The notes: a model not told the origin generated them from the sequence alone. Shown: positions 1 through 6,779, counted from the first letter of the stretch. The stretch is 15,998 nucleotides of DNA from Candidatus Lloydbacteria bacterium RIFCSPLOWO2_02_FULL_54_12 (GCA_001819095.1 MHLS01000033.1:31524-47521); one strand, 5' to 3'. Made by a program: numbers and translations.

Positions 1-2
1 GC

Positions 3-41
3 CGCACGGGAGGCGCACTCTTCACGGTGAAGAAGAAATAG
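3..41 (+). CDS. Possible 3' end of an unidentified gene
   Basis: The third forward frame is open from the window edge and reads RTGGALFTVKKK before a TAG stop at 39-41. A basic C-terminal tail of this sort is common in real proteins, and a gene here would converge on the AbiEii gene that ends at 59. Twelve residues are too few to name a family. The second forward frame is also open to a TAA at 56-58, so the frame choice is uncertain. Confidence 0.25.
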   Translation, partial: RTGGALFTVKKK

Positions 42-53
42 GCGCCACTCAGT

Positions 54-63
54 GCTAATTAGC
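54..63. repeat. Perfect 10-bp palindrome at AbiEii 3' end
   Basis: GCTAATTAGC is self-complementary and covers the AbiEii stop codon. G52/C65 and a T53-G64 wobble extend it. It lies between two apparently converging genes and could form a short hairpin in either transcript, but it has no loop and no T-tract, so calling it a terminator would be speculative. Confidence 0.3.
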
Positions 64-826
64 GCATTAACGACAACTGTCCTTTCATTTCGCGTTCGAG
101 CGTTTCCGCAAAATTGCGAATGATCGCCTGTTGGCCCACAGGGAGAAAGGCGCCCAACTCGTCTCTGAATCCAATTTTTTTTGCTTCCGCAATAATATCC
201 ATAGCGACAGTCGCTAGATGCCGTTTTTGTTCGGCGGTGAGCATTCCTCGTCTCAACATGAAATAAAGGTCGTAGAAATCACGCGGTTTTTTGCGGGTAA
301 GAAGCGCACTGAATATCTTTTCCTCGACCAATTCATTCTGCGGCAGATGGTAAAGTGTATATGTTGGGAGAAATTGACTCGTAATGGCTTCTACTTCACC
401 GCGCATATCACGATTGTCCCGCGTTGAAACATTGATCTCGATACGTACCGGTTCGAAGCCGGGTACATGAATCGTGGCGATACCCAGATACCCCTCCCCA
501 TGGCGCGTATTCACCGACTCGTCTATGGTTACATGTATGCCCATGCGTTCTATTTCCACCACCGTTGCCAAAAAGAGATCTTCAGTAAAACCGACCACTT
601 CATTCGCTGGGATGCCAAAAAGTGAAAAATCGAGATCTTCTGAAAAACGCGGACACTCATAAACGATTCGGAGTGCGGTGCCGCCCTTGAAAAGAAGGCG
701 TTCCGCTCCTGGCAGACGATACAATTCGGACAAAAACAAGTGCTGTGTGTATTCGCGCACGACATTAGGGAACAGATTCGTTTCTCCTTCGCGGGCGATT
801 CTTTCAAGATTTGCAATATTAATCAT
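59..826 (-). CDS. abiEii: AbiEii-type nucleotidyltransferase toxin
   Basis: This 255-residue protein is the toxin half of an AbiE type IV toxin-antitoxin or abortive-infection system. The family is DNA polymerase beta-like nucleotidyltransferases; characterised relatives bind GTP or modify tRNA in the cytoplasm to arrest growth. Visible hallmarks are the FKGGTALR motif (residues 46-53) followed by SEDLDFSL (62-69), giving the GG...DxD nucleotidyltransferase core. RIEINVS (128-134) supplies the next acidic strand, and the C-terminal EEKIFSALL...RDFYDLYFM (168-190) carries the conserved Lys170, Asp183 and Asp186. All expected motifs are present, so the enzyme looks intact, and its length is within the usual range for compact AbiEii proteins. 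The start ATG overlaps the stop of the upstream antitoxin gene in ATGA, which implies translational coupling; no ribosome binding site is seen. Recognition is by motif, not database search. Confidence 0.93.
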   Translation of the reverse strand: MINIANLERIAREGETNLFPNVVREYTQHLFLSELYRLPGAERLLFKGGTALRIVYECPRFSEDLDFSLFGIPANEVVGFTEDLFLATVVEIERMGIHVTIDESVNTRHGEGYLGIATIHVPGFEPVRIEINVSTRDNRDMRGEVEAITSQFLPTYTLYHLPQNELVEEKIFSALLTRKKPRDFYDLYFMLRRGMLTAEQKRHLATVAMDIIAEAKKIGFRDELGAFLPVGQQAIIRNFAETLEREMKGQLSLMR

Positions 827-1422
827 GCGAGCGTTTGTTTTATCATTGAAATAAGCTTCTTGTTCTGAAAAAGTTCCGCATACTGAAGCGCTCGTGTGCG
901 GTCGATGTGTTCTTTTGCAAAGCGCGAGAGCGGTTCCTTGTTTGTTCGCGCACGATAGTAGAGCGCGTCGACGAACGCTTTCTCCGGGTCGGCAATACGA
1001 AACGAGTATCCGCGGTCTTGTTCGACCGTATATCCGGTGAACGCCCGTGCGTGGATCTTTCGATAGGAAAATATTTTCCCGAATCTTTCGAAGCGGCGTG
1101 TCGCCTTTGTGGTTATCGAAGTTATTTCGTAAGCGGTCTCTGGAATGATGCGATGGTAGGACAGGGCAAACTCGCAGGAAATGTACGAGGGTCCATAGAG
1201 TACATTCGCAAGGAATAACTGCGGAGGGGGAAATTCCCCGAGAGCATACAGTCCGCGTTTCGCCCGCACGACAAACCCGTTCTTGGCGTAACGATGAAGG
1301 AGCATTGTTGCTGCTCGCTTGGAAACTCCAAAAAGCATCCGAATGTCTTTTGAGGAAAAAAGGGCGAGTTTTTTCTCCTTTATCTTGGCCGCAAATATTG
1401 TTTGATTCACTAATTTCACCAT
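823..1422 (-). CDS. abiEi: AbiEi-type antitoxin, winged-helix regulator
   Basis: This 199-residue protein is the likely antitoxin of the AbiE pair. Known AbiEi proteins neutralise AbiEii without stable complex formation and repress their own operon by binding inverted repeats through an N-terminal winged helix. Here residues about 18-60 look like that domain: a helix-turn-helix (FSSKDIRMLFGVSKRAATML) followed by a basic wing ending in RGLYA. The C-terminal part has family-typical segments: PSYISCEFALSYHRIIPE (78-95) and ADPEKAFVDALYY (144-156). The ATG at 1420-1422 follows a TTGACT-N17-TAAGTT promoter by 6 bases, so the message may be leaderless. The gene overlaps the toxin by 4 bases and is transcribed before it, the usual antitoxin-first order. 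Inverted-repeat sequence upstream could be its operator. Confidence 0.9.
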   Translation of the reverse strand: MVKLVNQTIFAAKIKEKKLALFSSKDIRMLFGVSKRAATMLLHRYAKNGFVVRAKRGLYALGEFPPPQLFLANVLYGPSYISCEFALSYHRIIPETAYEITSITTKATRRFERFGKIFSYRKIHARAFTGYTVEQDRGYSFRIADPEKAFVDALYYRARTNKEPLSRFAKEHIDRTRALQYAELFQNKKLISMIKQTLA

Positions 1423-1428
1423 ATTGTA

Positions 1429-1457
1429 AACTTACTAAATTGGCATAAAAAAGTCAA
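1429..1457 (-). promoter_or_regulatory. Sigma70-like promoter of the abiE operon
   Basis: On the minus strand a TTGACT -35 box (1452-1457, 5 of 6 consensus) and a TAAGTT -10 box (1429-1434, 3 of 6) are separated by exactly 17 bases. The -10 ends 6 bases before the AbiEi ATG, predicting a leaderless transcript. A better -10 by sequence, TACAAT, lies at 1423-1428 directly against the ATG, but would need a 23-base spacer and would start transcription inside the gene. Confidence 0.5.
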
Positions 1458-1478
1458 TATGGGCCAAAAAGTGAGTAA
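1432..1478. promoter_or_regulatory. Candidate AbiEi operator, nested imperfect inverted repeat
   Basis: TTACT (1432-1436) pairs with AGTAA (1474-1478), and inside these TTGGCAT (1440-1446) pairs with ATGGGCCAA (1459-1467), allowing two extra bases. The repeats flank the -35 box. AbiEi antitoxins are known to autorepress by binding inverted repeats in their promoters, so the position fits. The arms are short and unevenly spaced, so chance is not excluded. Confidence 0.3.
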
Positions 1479-1494
1479 TTACGGCAAGTACCCT

Positions 1495-3594
1495 CTATCT
1501 CACCACCCGCACCCGAAGCGAGGCCACGTGAGGGCCACCTTGTTCGAATGCGTCGATAGTGTAATTTCCCGATTGCGTCGGAGTCCAGAAGAGTTCTTCG
1601 CCTTCGCCGAGGAGGGTGCCGTTTACTTTCCAGACGAGTGAGTGCTTGGCGCGGAGGGGGACTGCCATCCCTTCTTCGAATTGGAGCACATCCTTATCAT
1701 GCGGCTCGAGGACGATGCTCGACTCTTTCATGATGAGGCGCGCGTGGGGCGGGTCGTCATCGGGGAGACCGAACGAACGCCCTTCCGCAGTCGATACATC
1801 GACGACACCACGCGGGTCGAACGCCTTGGGTGCGATGTCACCTTCCGCGAGGAGGAGCGTCATCACTTCGTTCCAAATTTTGCCCGCCCCTCGTGCGCCC
1901 GTCACAAGGTCCATCGGCTTGTTGTCGCTATTGCCGATCCAGACCACGACCACCACGTCCGGCGTGTAGCCCACGGTCCAGCTGTCGTGATAGTCGTACG
2001 AGGTACCGGTCTTGACCGCGTACTCGGCGAAGGGGAGATTCAAGTTGCTTTCGAGACCGAATTGCTCGACACCGAGCAAGCGGTCGGCGAGCATTTTGTT
2101 CATGAGTGCCGTCGTTGTCGCGCGGAAGATCCGCTCGGGCTCGGCCGGCATCGTGAGCATGGGAACACCCGCCCGCATACCGCTACCCACTTCAAGTGGT
2201 GCAAGGATGCCGCCACGCGGGAAGACAGTGAAATAGTGCGCGAGGAGAAGTGGATTCATTTCAAGCCCGCCCAATGCGATCGAGAGTTGATAGGTATCGA
2301 TTGCACGGCGCGGGGTGAAGCCGAGTGCACCTTCGAGGAAGATGCCGAATTCGTCGATGCCGCCCCATTCGAGCGCACGCACTGCAGGGATGTTCAAACT
2401 GTTCGCGAGTGCATAATGGAGTGTAACGTCGCCCCGATAGATGCCGTCGTAATTCTTGGGATAGAACGCGTAGCCGGTCCCTATCTCGTAGCGATATTCG
2501 GCGTCGTCGATGAGCGAGTACGGCCGGAGGCCGCGCTCGATCGCACGAGAGTAGATGAAGGGCTTCCACGTCGAGCCGATGGGGCGGGGCGAAAGCGCCA
2601 TATTGACCTGACTTCCGCCACTTACGCCGTAAGGGTCGGGGCTTCCGACCAACGCAAGGAGCGTATTGGGCTCGTCGTCACGCCCCAACTTGATGACCGC
2701 GACCGCCGCATTCCCGACGCTTGCGAATTGCTTCGTCGCGAGTGCATCATGCACAATTGCGCGGATCTTTGCGGTCAGCTCGCGGTCGACGGAGAGGGTG
2801 CACGAGGGAGTACAGGCGCTCATGGGATAGAGCGCGGCAAGCTCGAAGAGTGCGGGGTCCTTTTTCACCTCTTGCACCCCACGCGGGATGTCTTCGTATG
2901 CGGGTATCTCCGAGACCCCGAGTCGCTCTCCGATATTCTTTGCCCGCGCGGTATTCCCCGCGCTTCCTGGCTCTGCCGAAGGCGCCGAGAGGAGAACAAG
3001 CAAGCGGAGGATCTCGCCGTCTTGGAGCGCGGCGGTGTTCTTGCCGAAATAGTATTGCGACGCACCTTCGACGCCCGCTAACTGCCGCCCGAAGTACGCG
3101 CTTTCGAGGTACATCGTGAGTATCGCTTCTTTGGGTGTGTTCAATTCAAGGGCGAAGGAGTAGAAGAGTTCGGATATCTTGTTCCCTATGGTGCGGTCGT
3201 TTTCGTTTCCAAGGAGATTCTTCACGAGCTGTTGGGTGATGGTGCTACCGCCCGCGCGTAGGCCGGAGAAAAGCGTCGAGGAGAGACTGCGGGCGAGACT
3301 CACCGGATTGACGCCAAGGTGGTAGTAGAAGAAACGGTCTTCCTTAAGCACGGTGAGTTCCCGCAGGCGCGGCGAGCCACCGCCTCGAGTTTCATAGTGG
3401 CCTTTCGTATTGGGAAGTCGTAGAAGTAGCTCACCCCCTCTGTCTAGGACTTCTCCCGAGATCCCGCGCGCATGCGCCGCGTGGAGTTCGTTGTTCATCT
3501 TTCCCGCAACGAGAAAGAGGACGAAACAAAGTGCAAGGAGAATGACCAGAATATCCTTGGTACGCTTCATGCCAAGCTTTCGCTTATGGAGCAT
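1495..3594 (-). CDS. pbpC: Penicillin-binding protein 1C, bifunctional class A
   Basis: This 699-residue protein is a peptidoglycan glycosyltransferase plus transpeptidase acting on the outer face of the membrane. A signal anchor spans residues 14-30. The GT51 domain follows, with KEDRFFYYHLGV (84-95, catalytic Glu85), GGSTITQQLVKNL (115-127) and the membrane-facing ELNTPKEAILTMYLESAYFG (150-169). The transpeptidase domain has SxxK as STWK (341-344), SxN as SLN (399-401) and KTG (528-530), so all active-site motifs are intact. A C-terminal beta-rich segment (about 610-699; VWKVNGTLLG, WTPTQSGNYTIDAF) matches the PBP1C C-terminal domain and argues for PBP1C rather than PBP1A. Two cysteines, C261 and C265, sit in the interdomain region. 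The ATG at 3594 lies 9 bases after a perfect TATAAT; an alternative ATG is at 3570 (MKRTKDIL), which would leave a short leader. Confidence 0.95.
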   Translation of the reverse strand: MLHKRKLGMKRTKDILVILLALCFVLFLVAGKMNNELHAAHARGISGEVLDRGGELLLRLPNTKGHYETRGGGSPRLRELTVLKEDRFFYYHLGVNPVSLARSLSSTLFSGLRAGGSTITQQLVKNLLGNENDRTIGNKISELFYSFALELNTPKEAILTMYLESAYFGRQLAGVEGASQYYFGKNTAALQDGEILRLLVLLSAPSAEPGSAGNTARAKNIGERLGVSEIPAYEDIPRGVQEVKKDPALFELAALYPMSACTPSCTLSVDRELTAKIRAIVHDALATKQFASVGNAAVAVIKLGRDDEPNTLLALVGSPDPYGVSGGSQVNMALSPRPIGSTWKPFIYSRAIERGLRPYSLIDDAEYRYEIGTGYAFYPKNYDGIYRGDVTLHYALANSLNIPAVRALEWGGIDEFGIFLEGALGFTPRRAIDTYQLSIALGGLEMNPLLLAHYFTVFPRGGILAPLEVGSGMRAGVPMLTMPAEPERIFRATTTALMNKMLADRLLGVEQFGLESNLNLPFAEYAVKTGTSYDYHDSWTVGYTPDVVVVVWIGNSDNKPMDLVTGARGAGKIWNEVMTLLLAEGDIAPKAFDPRGVVDVSTAEGRSFGLPDDDPPHARLIMKESSIVLEPHDKDVLQFEEGMAVPLRAKHSLVWKVNGTLLGEGEELFWTPTQSGNYTIDAFEQGGPHVASLRVRVVR

Positions 3595-3603
3595 CGTTCA
3601 TAG

Positions 3604-3609
3604 ATTATA
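3604..3609 (-). promoter_or_regulatory. -10 box of the PBP1C gene
   Basis: A perfect TATAAT on the minus strand ends 9 bases before the PBP1C ATG at 3594. There is no good -35 at 16-18 bases. Transcription would start about 3 bases before the ATG, leaving no room for a Shine-Dalgarno site. It is divergent from the methyltransferase promoter that begins 37 bases away. Confidence 0.55.
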
Positions 3610-3645
3610 GCTCATCACGTGCCTTACTCACGGCGCAGGGTGTAA

Positions 3646-3674
3646 TTGACGGGAAGCGGGAACGCGCCTAGGAT
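3646..3674 (+). promoter_or_regulatory. Promoter of the CFA-family methyltransferase gene
   Basis: TTGACG (3646-3651, 5 of 6) and TAGGAT (3669-3674, 4 of 6) are 17 bases apart. The -10 ends 7 bases before the ATG at 3682, so the predicted +1 falls on or next to the start codon. This decides the start: the in-frame TTG at 3646 is the -35 box, not an initiation codon. Confidence 0.6.
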
Positions 3675-3681
3675 ATGTCCT

Positions 3682-4899
3682 ATGTTACTTAAGGCAGTCA
3701 TCGGTCGCGCTATCGACCGGTTGGGCAAAGGTGTGCTCGCCGTCAAATTTCCCGACGGAACTCTCCGCGGGGACTGGGCAAAGGCAGAGGTCACGATCGA
3801 GATAGTGAAACGGCGCGCACTGTGGCGCACGATCTTCTTCGGCTACGTCGGCTTCATGGAGTCGTACTTCAACGGCGCCATCAATATCGGCGGGAAAGCT
3901 CCCGACCCGCTCTCGCGGCTCATCAATCTCACCTATGAGAACCCGCTTTCGAACAAGAACCCGATATTGAAGGTCATGCAGTGGGTGTATGAATGGCGCA
4001 AGGACAATTCTTCGTTCCGTCGTGCACGCAAGAACGCGGAAGCGCATTACAACCTTCCGGCGGAATTCTTCCGGCTCTTTCTCGGCGAGACGTACGGATA
4101 CACGGAAGGATATTTCGCGCGAGGGGACGAATCGCAGGACGAGGCGCAGCGGGCGAAGTTCGATCTTATCTGCCGGAAACTATTGCTCGAGCCCGGCATG
4201 AAAGTGAACGAGGTCGGCTCGGGGTGGGGCTATGGCGCAGTACACGCCGCGAAGCATTACGGCGTCGAGGTGGTCAACTACGGGCTGGTCGACGAGCAGA
4301 ACCGCATCATGCGGGAGATGATCGCGAAGGAGGGGTTGGGCGAAAGGGTGGCGGTGGTCAAAAAAGACTATCGTGAACTCGAAAATGAAAAGGAAGTTTA
4401 CGACCGCCACGTCTCGATCGGCGTCATGGAACATGCGGGATTCCGTTGTCACGAGTCGTGGATCCGCGCCATCGCATCGGCCTTGAAGCCCGGCGGGGTC
4501 GGCGTTATCTCGACCATGGCGCGTGGGAAGCGGCAGTTCACGGAGTATCTCATCACCAAGCACATCTTCCCCGGCGGATATATACCGTCGATACCGGAAC
4601 TTACGAAATTGCTGTTCAAATATGACCTCCACATCGTGCACGAAGAGGATCTCCGGTGGCACTACGGGAAGACCTGCGCACTCTGGCTCGAGGATTTTCG
4701 CAAGAACTGGGAAAAGATCGCCGCGCTCGACCGAAAGCGCTTCACCGAGCGCTTTCGTCGCACGTGGGAGATGTACCTCGCCGGCTCGGCCGCGACCTTC
4801 TTTCATCCGAAGCAGAATCTTTCGGTCTATCATTTGGTATTCACGAAAGGCCGGTCTGCGGTTTATCCGCGCGACAGGAGAGTTCTCTCGCCCGCATAA
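3682..4899 (+). CDS. Cyclopropane-fatty-acid-synthase-family methyltransferase
   Basis: This 405-residue SAM-dependent methyltransferase resembles CFA synthase, which adds a methylene from SAM across lipid double bonds. The N-terminal part (about 18-90; LAVKFPDGTLRGDW, YFNGAINIGG) matches the lipid-binding N-domain. The linker RRARKNAEAHYNLPAEFF and the GYTEGYF segment follow. The SAM motif is EVGSGWGYG (177-185), then VSIGVMEHAG (244-253), IFPGGYIPSIPEL, and a C-terminal HYGKTCALWLEDF...FRRTWEMYL pair. In E. coli CFA synthase a catalytic bicarbonate is held by C139, E239, H266, I268 and Y317. Here the Glu (E250) and Tyr (HY, near residue 330) remain, but Cys is Ser180 and His is Ser277. The fold assignment is secure; the reaction may differ. 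The start is set by the promoter 7 bases upstream. It is a single gene, divergent from pbpC and separated by 75 bases from the next gene. Confidence 0.85.
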   Translation: MLLKAVIGRAIDRLGKGVLAVKFPDGTLRGDWAKAEVTIEIVKRRALWRTIFFGYVGFMESYFNGAINIGGKAPDPLSRLINLTYENPLSNKNPILKVMQWVYEWRKDNSSFRRARKNAEAHYNLPAEFFRLFLGETYGYTEGYFARGDESQDEAQRAKFDLICRKLLLEPGMKVNEVGSGWGYGAVHAAKHYGVEVVNYGLVDEQNRIMREMIAKEGLGERVAVVKKDYRELENEKEVYDRHVSIGVMEHAGFRCHESWIRAIASALKPGGVGVISTMARGKRQFTEYLITKHIFPGGYIPSIPELTKLLFKYDLHIVHEEDLRWHYGKTCALWLEDFRKNWEKIAALDRKRFTERFRRTWEMYLAGSAATFFHPKQNLSVYHLVFTKGRSAVYPRDRRVLSPA

Positions 4900-4934
4900 G
4901 CGGAGCACGGCACTTGGGCTTGAGTTAGGCTTCT

Positions 4935-4965
4935 TTGATTTGCGCGCACTTCGTCGTGATACACT
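4935..4965 (+). promoter_or_regulatory. Promoter of the permease gene
   Basis: TGATACACT (4957-4965) is an extended -10 (TGn plus TACACT, 4 of 6) ending 9 bases before the ATG at 4975. The best -35 candidate is TTGATT (4935-4940) at a long 19-base spacing. No Shine-Dalgarno sequence lies between the -10 and the ATG. Confidence 0.45.
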
Positions 4966-4974
4966 GAACGCATC

Positions 4975-5799
4975 ATGGCGGAGTTTACGGCAGTATTTGT
5001 CGGTTATGCCGGTCAGGTGTTGCCGTGGTTTTTGGCGGGACTCGTCGTTGCTGTTTTCGTCGAAAAAAGATTCGGCAAGAAAAGGCTTCCGGCATATTTT
5101 TGCGAATACCGACCGCTCAATGTGGCGACACTTCTTCTGGTCGGGATGGTCTCTCCGTTCAGCGTGCTTTCCGGTCTGCCGCTCGCGGTGCAACTCTTGC
5201 GCCAAGGTGCACACCCCGCACTCCTCCTGTCGTTCTTTGCCGCCGAGCGTGCGTACGACCTGCACTCTTTTCCCATTATCGGAAGTATCTTCGGATGGAA
5301 ATTCGCGGTGGCGAACGCGCTCATTGTGTTCGTTGCGCTCTTTGTGGCGTCGTGGATGGTGAAAGGTAGCAACGTGACATATCGCTCCCGTCCCGAAACA
5401 CCACAGGATCACGACGGGTGGAAAAAACACGCGAGAATGCTCCTCGTCGTTACGGTCGGGGTCGCAGTCGCCGCTCTCTTCCGCGTACTCGTTCCGGAGG
5501 GTATGTTCGCCCATTATGCCAGCGGACTTCTTGGGGGCGTGTCGACATCGCTTTTGCTCGGCTTCTTCCTTTACTTGGGAACGATCGCCGGAAACTACCC
5601 CATGGCCGGCGCGTTCTCCGATCTCGGAATGCACACTGCGGGGTTGATGACATTCCTTTCCGCCTCGTCCCTCCTCAATGTCGTTATCATTGCCCTGTTC
5701 GTCTCTTCGATATCTTCGCGAGTGGTCGCAAAGTATTTCATTGTGTATGGCGGAGTGGCCGCCACACTTTCAATACTTTACGGTGTCTTTGTCCCGTGA
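4975..5799 (+). CDS. ArsP/DUF318-like membrane permease
   Basis: This 274-residue protein is almost entirely hydrophobic, with about eight membrane segments and one charged cytoplasmic-looking loop (residues 130-150, RSRPETPQDHDGWKKH). The two halves look like related repeats: SPFSVLSGLPLAVQLLRQG (60-78) with a following SFFAA, and a second-half equivalent, GTIAGNYPMAGAFSDLGMH with a following FLSASSLLN. This pattern (small residues, then PL, xxxL, xxxG, then a Phe-rich helix) is that of the ArsP/DUF318 permeases, some of which export organoarsenicals. Characterised ArsP proteins carry cysteines in the first motif (PF-CxC); here the positions are Ser and Val, so substrate transfer from ArsP is not safe. 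The only cysteine is C43. It sits alone between the methyltransferase and mscL genes with its own promoter. Family recognition is from motif memory. Confidence 0.6.
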   Translation: MAEFTAVFVGYAGQVLPWFLAGLVVAVFVEKRFGKKRLPAYFCEYRPLNVATLLLVGMVSPFSVLSGLPLAVQLLRQGAHPALLLSFFAAERAYDLHSFPIIGSIFGWKFAVANALIVFVALFVASWMVKGSNVTYRSRPETPQDHDGWKKHARMLLVVTVGVAVAALFRVLVPEGMFAHYASGLLGGVSTSLLLGFFLYLGTIAGNYPMAGAFSDLGMHTAGLMTFLSASSLLNVVIIALFVSSISSRVVAKYFIVYGGVAATLSILYGVFVP

Positions 5800-5824
5800 G
5801 TGGGGCATGCCGCACCTTTTGGTG
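5800..5824 (+). terminator. Inverted repeats after the permease gene, possible terminator
   Basis: Directly after the permease stop, GTG-G-GGCATGCC-G-CAC (5800-5815) is a palindrome broken by one G/G mismatch. It overlaps a second hairpin, CACC-TTTT-GGTG (5813-5824). The two structures exclude each other. There is no U-run after either, so factor-independent termination is only possible, not clear. Confidence 0.35.
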
Positions 5825-5839
5825 TCACTTTAGGCGGCG

Positions 5840-5867
5840 TTGTTTTGGACGGAGCACGTGGTAAGAT
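5840..5867 (+). promoter_or_regulatory. Promoter of mscL
   Basis: TGGTAAGAT (5859-5867) is an extended -10 (TGn plus TAAGAT, 4 of 6). TTGTTT (5840-5845) serves as a weak -35 at 16 bases. The -10 ends 6 bases before the ATG at 5874, predicting a start of transcription at the initiation codon. Confidence 0.5.
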
Positions 5868-5873
5868 GACCTC

Positions 5874-6254
5874 ATGAAAGAATTCTTGAGCGAGTTCAAG
5901 AAGTTTGCGCTCAAAGGCAACGTTATTGACCTTGCGGTCGGTGTCGTCATCGGCGCCGCGTTCGGGAAGATCGTTGACTCACTGGTCGGTGACATCGTCA
6001 TGCCCTCGGTGGGCGCACTCACAGGGGGCATCAACTTTTCCGGACTTGCGCTCACCGTCGGTGAGGCGACGATACCCTACGGGAAGTTCATACAGGCGGT
6101 CGTCGTTTTCTCCATCATCGCGCTCACCCTCTTCATCGTCATCAAGGCGATCAACAAGTTGAAGCGCAAAGAAGAGGCCGCCACTCCGCCGCCGAAACGC
6201 TCGCCGGAAGCGGAACTTCTGACCGAGATCCGCGATCTTCTGAAGACCAAATAA
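5874..6254 (+). CDS. mscL: Large-conductance mechanosensitive channel MscL
   Basis: This 126-residue protein is MscL, the homopentameric inner-membrane emergency valve that opens under osmotic downshock. The sequence has the family pattern in order: an amphipathic N-terminal helix (FLSEFKKFALKGN), the pore helix TM1 NVIDLAVGVVIGAAFGKIVDS (16-36), a periplasmic loop with DIVMPSVGALTGGINFSGL, TM2 (about 70-92, GKFIQAVVVFSIIALTLFIVIKAIN), a proline-rich charged linker (KRKEEAATPPPKRSPEAE) and a C-terminal bundle helix LLTEIRDLLK. The length is typical, slightly short in the linker. It is a single gene with its own promoter, and a new promoter begins 12 bases after its stop. Confidence 0.97.
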   Translation: MKEFLSEFKKFALKGNVIDLAVGVVIGAAFGKIVDSLVGDIVMPSVGALTGGINFSGLALTVGEATIPYGKFIQAVVVFSIIALTLFIVIKAINKLKRKEEAATPPPKRSPEAELLTEIRDLLKTK

Positions 6255-6265
6255 TTTCGCTTGAG

Positions 6266-6294
6266 TTGCAAGAAGACGAAACTTATTGTAGGAT
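6266..6294 (+). promoter_or_regulatory. Promoter of the Cys/His/Met small membrane protein gene
   Basis: TTGCAA (6266-6271, 4 of 6) and TAGGAT (6289-6294, 4 of 6) are separated by 17 bases, and the -10 ends 7 bases before the ATG at 6302. The geometry is the same as the methyltransferase promoter at 3646-3674, including the same TAGGAT box. The TTG of the -35 is in frame with the gene but should not be taken as its start. Confidence 0.55.
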
Positions 6295-6301
6295 GTTTTC
6301 C

Positions 6302-6730
6302 ATGTCTATGAAGCGATCGACCGCATTCGTACTCACCGTCGGCTACCTCCTCCTCGTACCCTACTGTTTTTTTGGCGCGTCAGTTTTTTCTCCCGCCATC
6401 CTGCATTCATCGGGTACGCCGACCATGAACGGACACGTCATGTCGACGGATGCATGTACCGGATGTGGCGTGCCGAGTGCCGATGCTGACCACACGGGAA
6501 TGTATCTTTCGGTCACAAGCGTGACGGGGACGCCTCTCTTGAGCCTCCTCCTCTCCCTCACGGCGCTTTTTGTCGCGTTCATTTTTGTTGCCCGTTATCG
6601 AACCCTCGTTCCCACCCTTGTCCGGATACCAATCGACGCACGGAAGGATCGTCGGCGGTCCCGCGCGAGCGCACGACATGACCTTTTGAGTTGGCTTTCG
6701 CTCACCGAGACCAGCCCGACTTTCGCATAG
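6302..6730 (+). CDS. Small membrane protein with a CxxC and His/Met loop
   Basis: I do not recognise the family. From the ATG at 6302 the protein has 142 residues. An N-terminal hydrophobic segment (about 7-30, AFVLTVGYLLLVPYCFFGASVF) is followed by an extracytoplasmic-looking loop. The loop is rich in possible soft-metal ligands: MNGHVM, then DACTGCG (a CxxC), then DADHTGM. A second membrane helix (LLSLLLSLTALFVAFIFVA) leads to a basic cytoplasmic tail (RKDRRRSRASARHD). This topology places the Cys/His/Met cluster outside the membrane. It lies upstream of the RND efflux genes, so a role in metal sensing, capture or delivery is inferred from context only. Other in-frame ATGs at 6293 and 6308 are possible; 6302 is chosen because the -10 box ends 7 bases before it. 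Confidence 0.75.
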   Translation: MSMKRSTAFVLTVGYLLLVPYCFFGASVFSPAILHSSGTPTMNGHVMSTDACTGCGVPSADADHTGMYLSVTSVTGTPLLSLLLSLTALFVAFIFVARYRTLVPTLVRIPIDARKDRRRSRASARHDLLSWLSLTETSPTFA

Positions 6731-6747
6731 AGCGACGCAGAGAGAAT

Positions 6748-6769
6748 ACTTTTTGAAAGTGTTTTTTTT
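6748..6769 (+). terminator. Weak hairpin plus T8 tract
   Basis: ACTTT (6748-6752), loop TTG, AAAGT (6756-6760), then G and eight T residues (6762-6769). The U-run is strong but the stem is AT-rich and only 5 bp. It would terminate or pause transcripts from the small membrane protein gene. The larger inverted repeat at 6732-6776 would enclose it. Confidence 0.4.
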
Positions 6770-6779
6770 GCGTCGCACC

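Noticed and set aside
1642..3081. Long plus-strand open frame (479 codons) opposite PBP1C
   Set aside because: It is antisense to a gene with complete GT51 and transpeptidase motifs; its translation is rich in Arg, His, Asp and Glu, as expected from the complement of a GC-rich gene, and shows no domain.
3646..3681. TTG at 3646 as start of the CFA-family gene
   Set aside because: The TTG belongs to the TTGACG -35 box, the extra 12 residues have no family match, and the ATG at 3682 is at the expected +1.
4180..5634. Long minus-strand open frame (484 codons) opposite the methyltransferase and permease genes
   Set aside because: It spans two well-supported genes and the promoter between them, and its translation is highly charged without recognisable motifs.
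4901..5858. CGGAGCACG present both at 4901-4909 and 5850-5858
   Set aside because: A 9-base match in two intergenic regions of GC-rich DNA, at different distances from the starts, is easily explained by chance.
6266..6301. TTG at 6266 as start of the small membrane protein
   Set aside because: It is part of the TTGCAA -35 box; the ATG at 6302 follows the -10 by 7 bases and directly precedes the signal-like segment.
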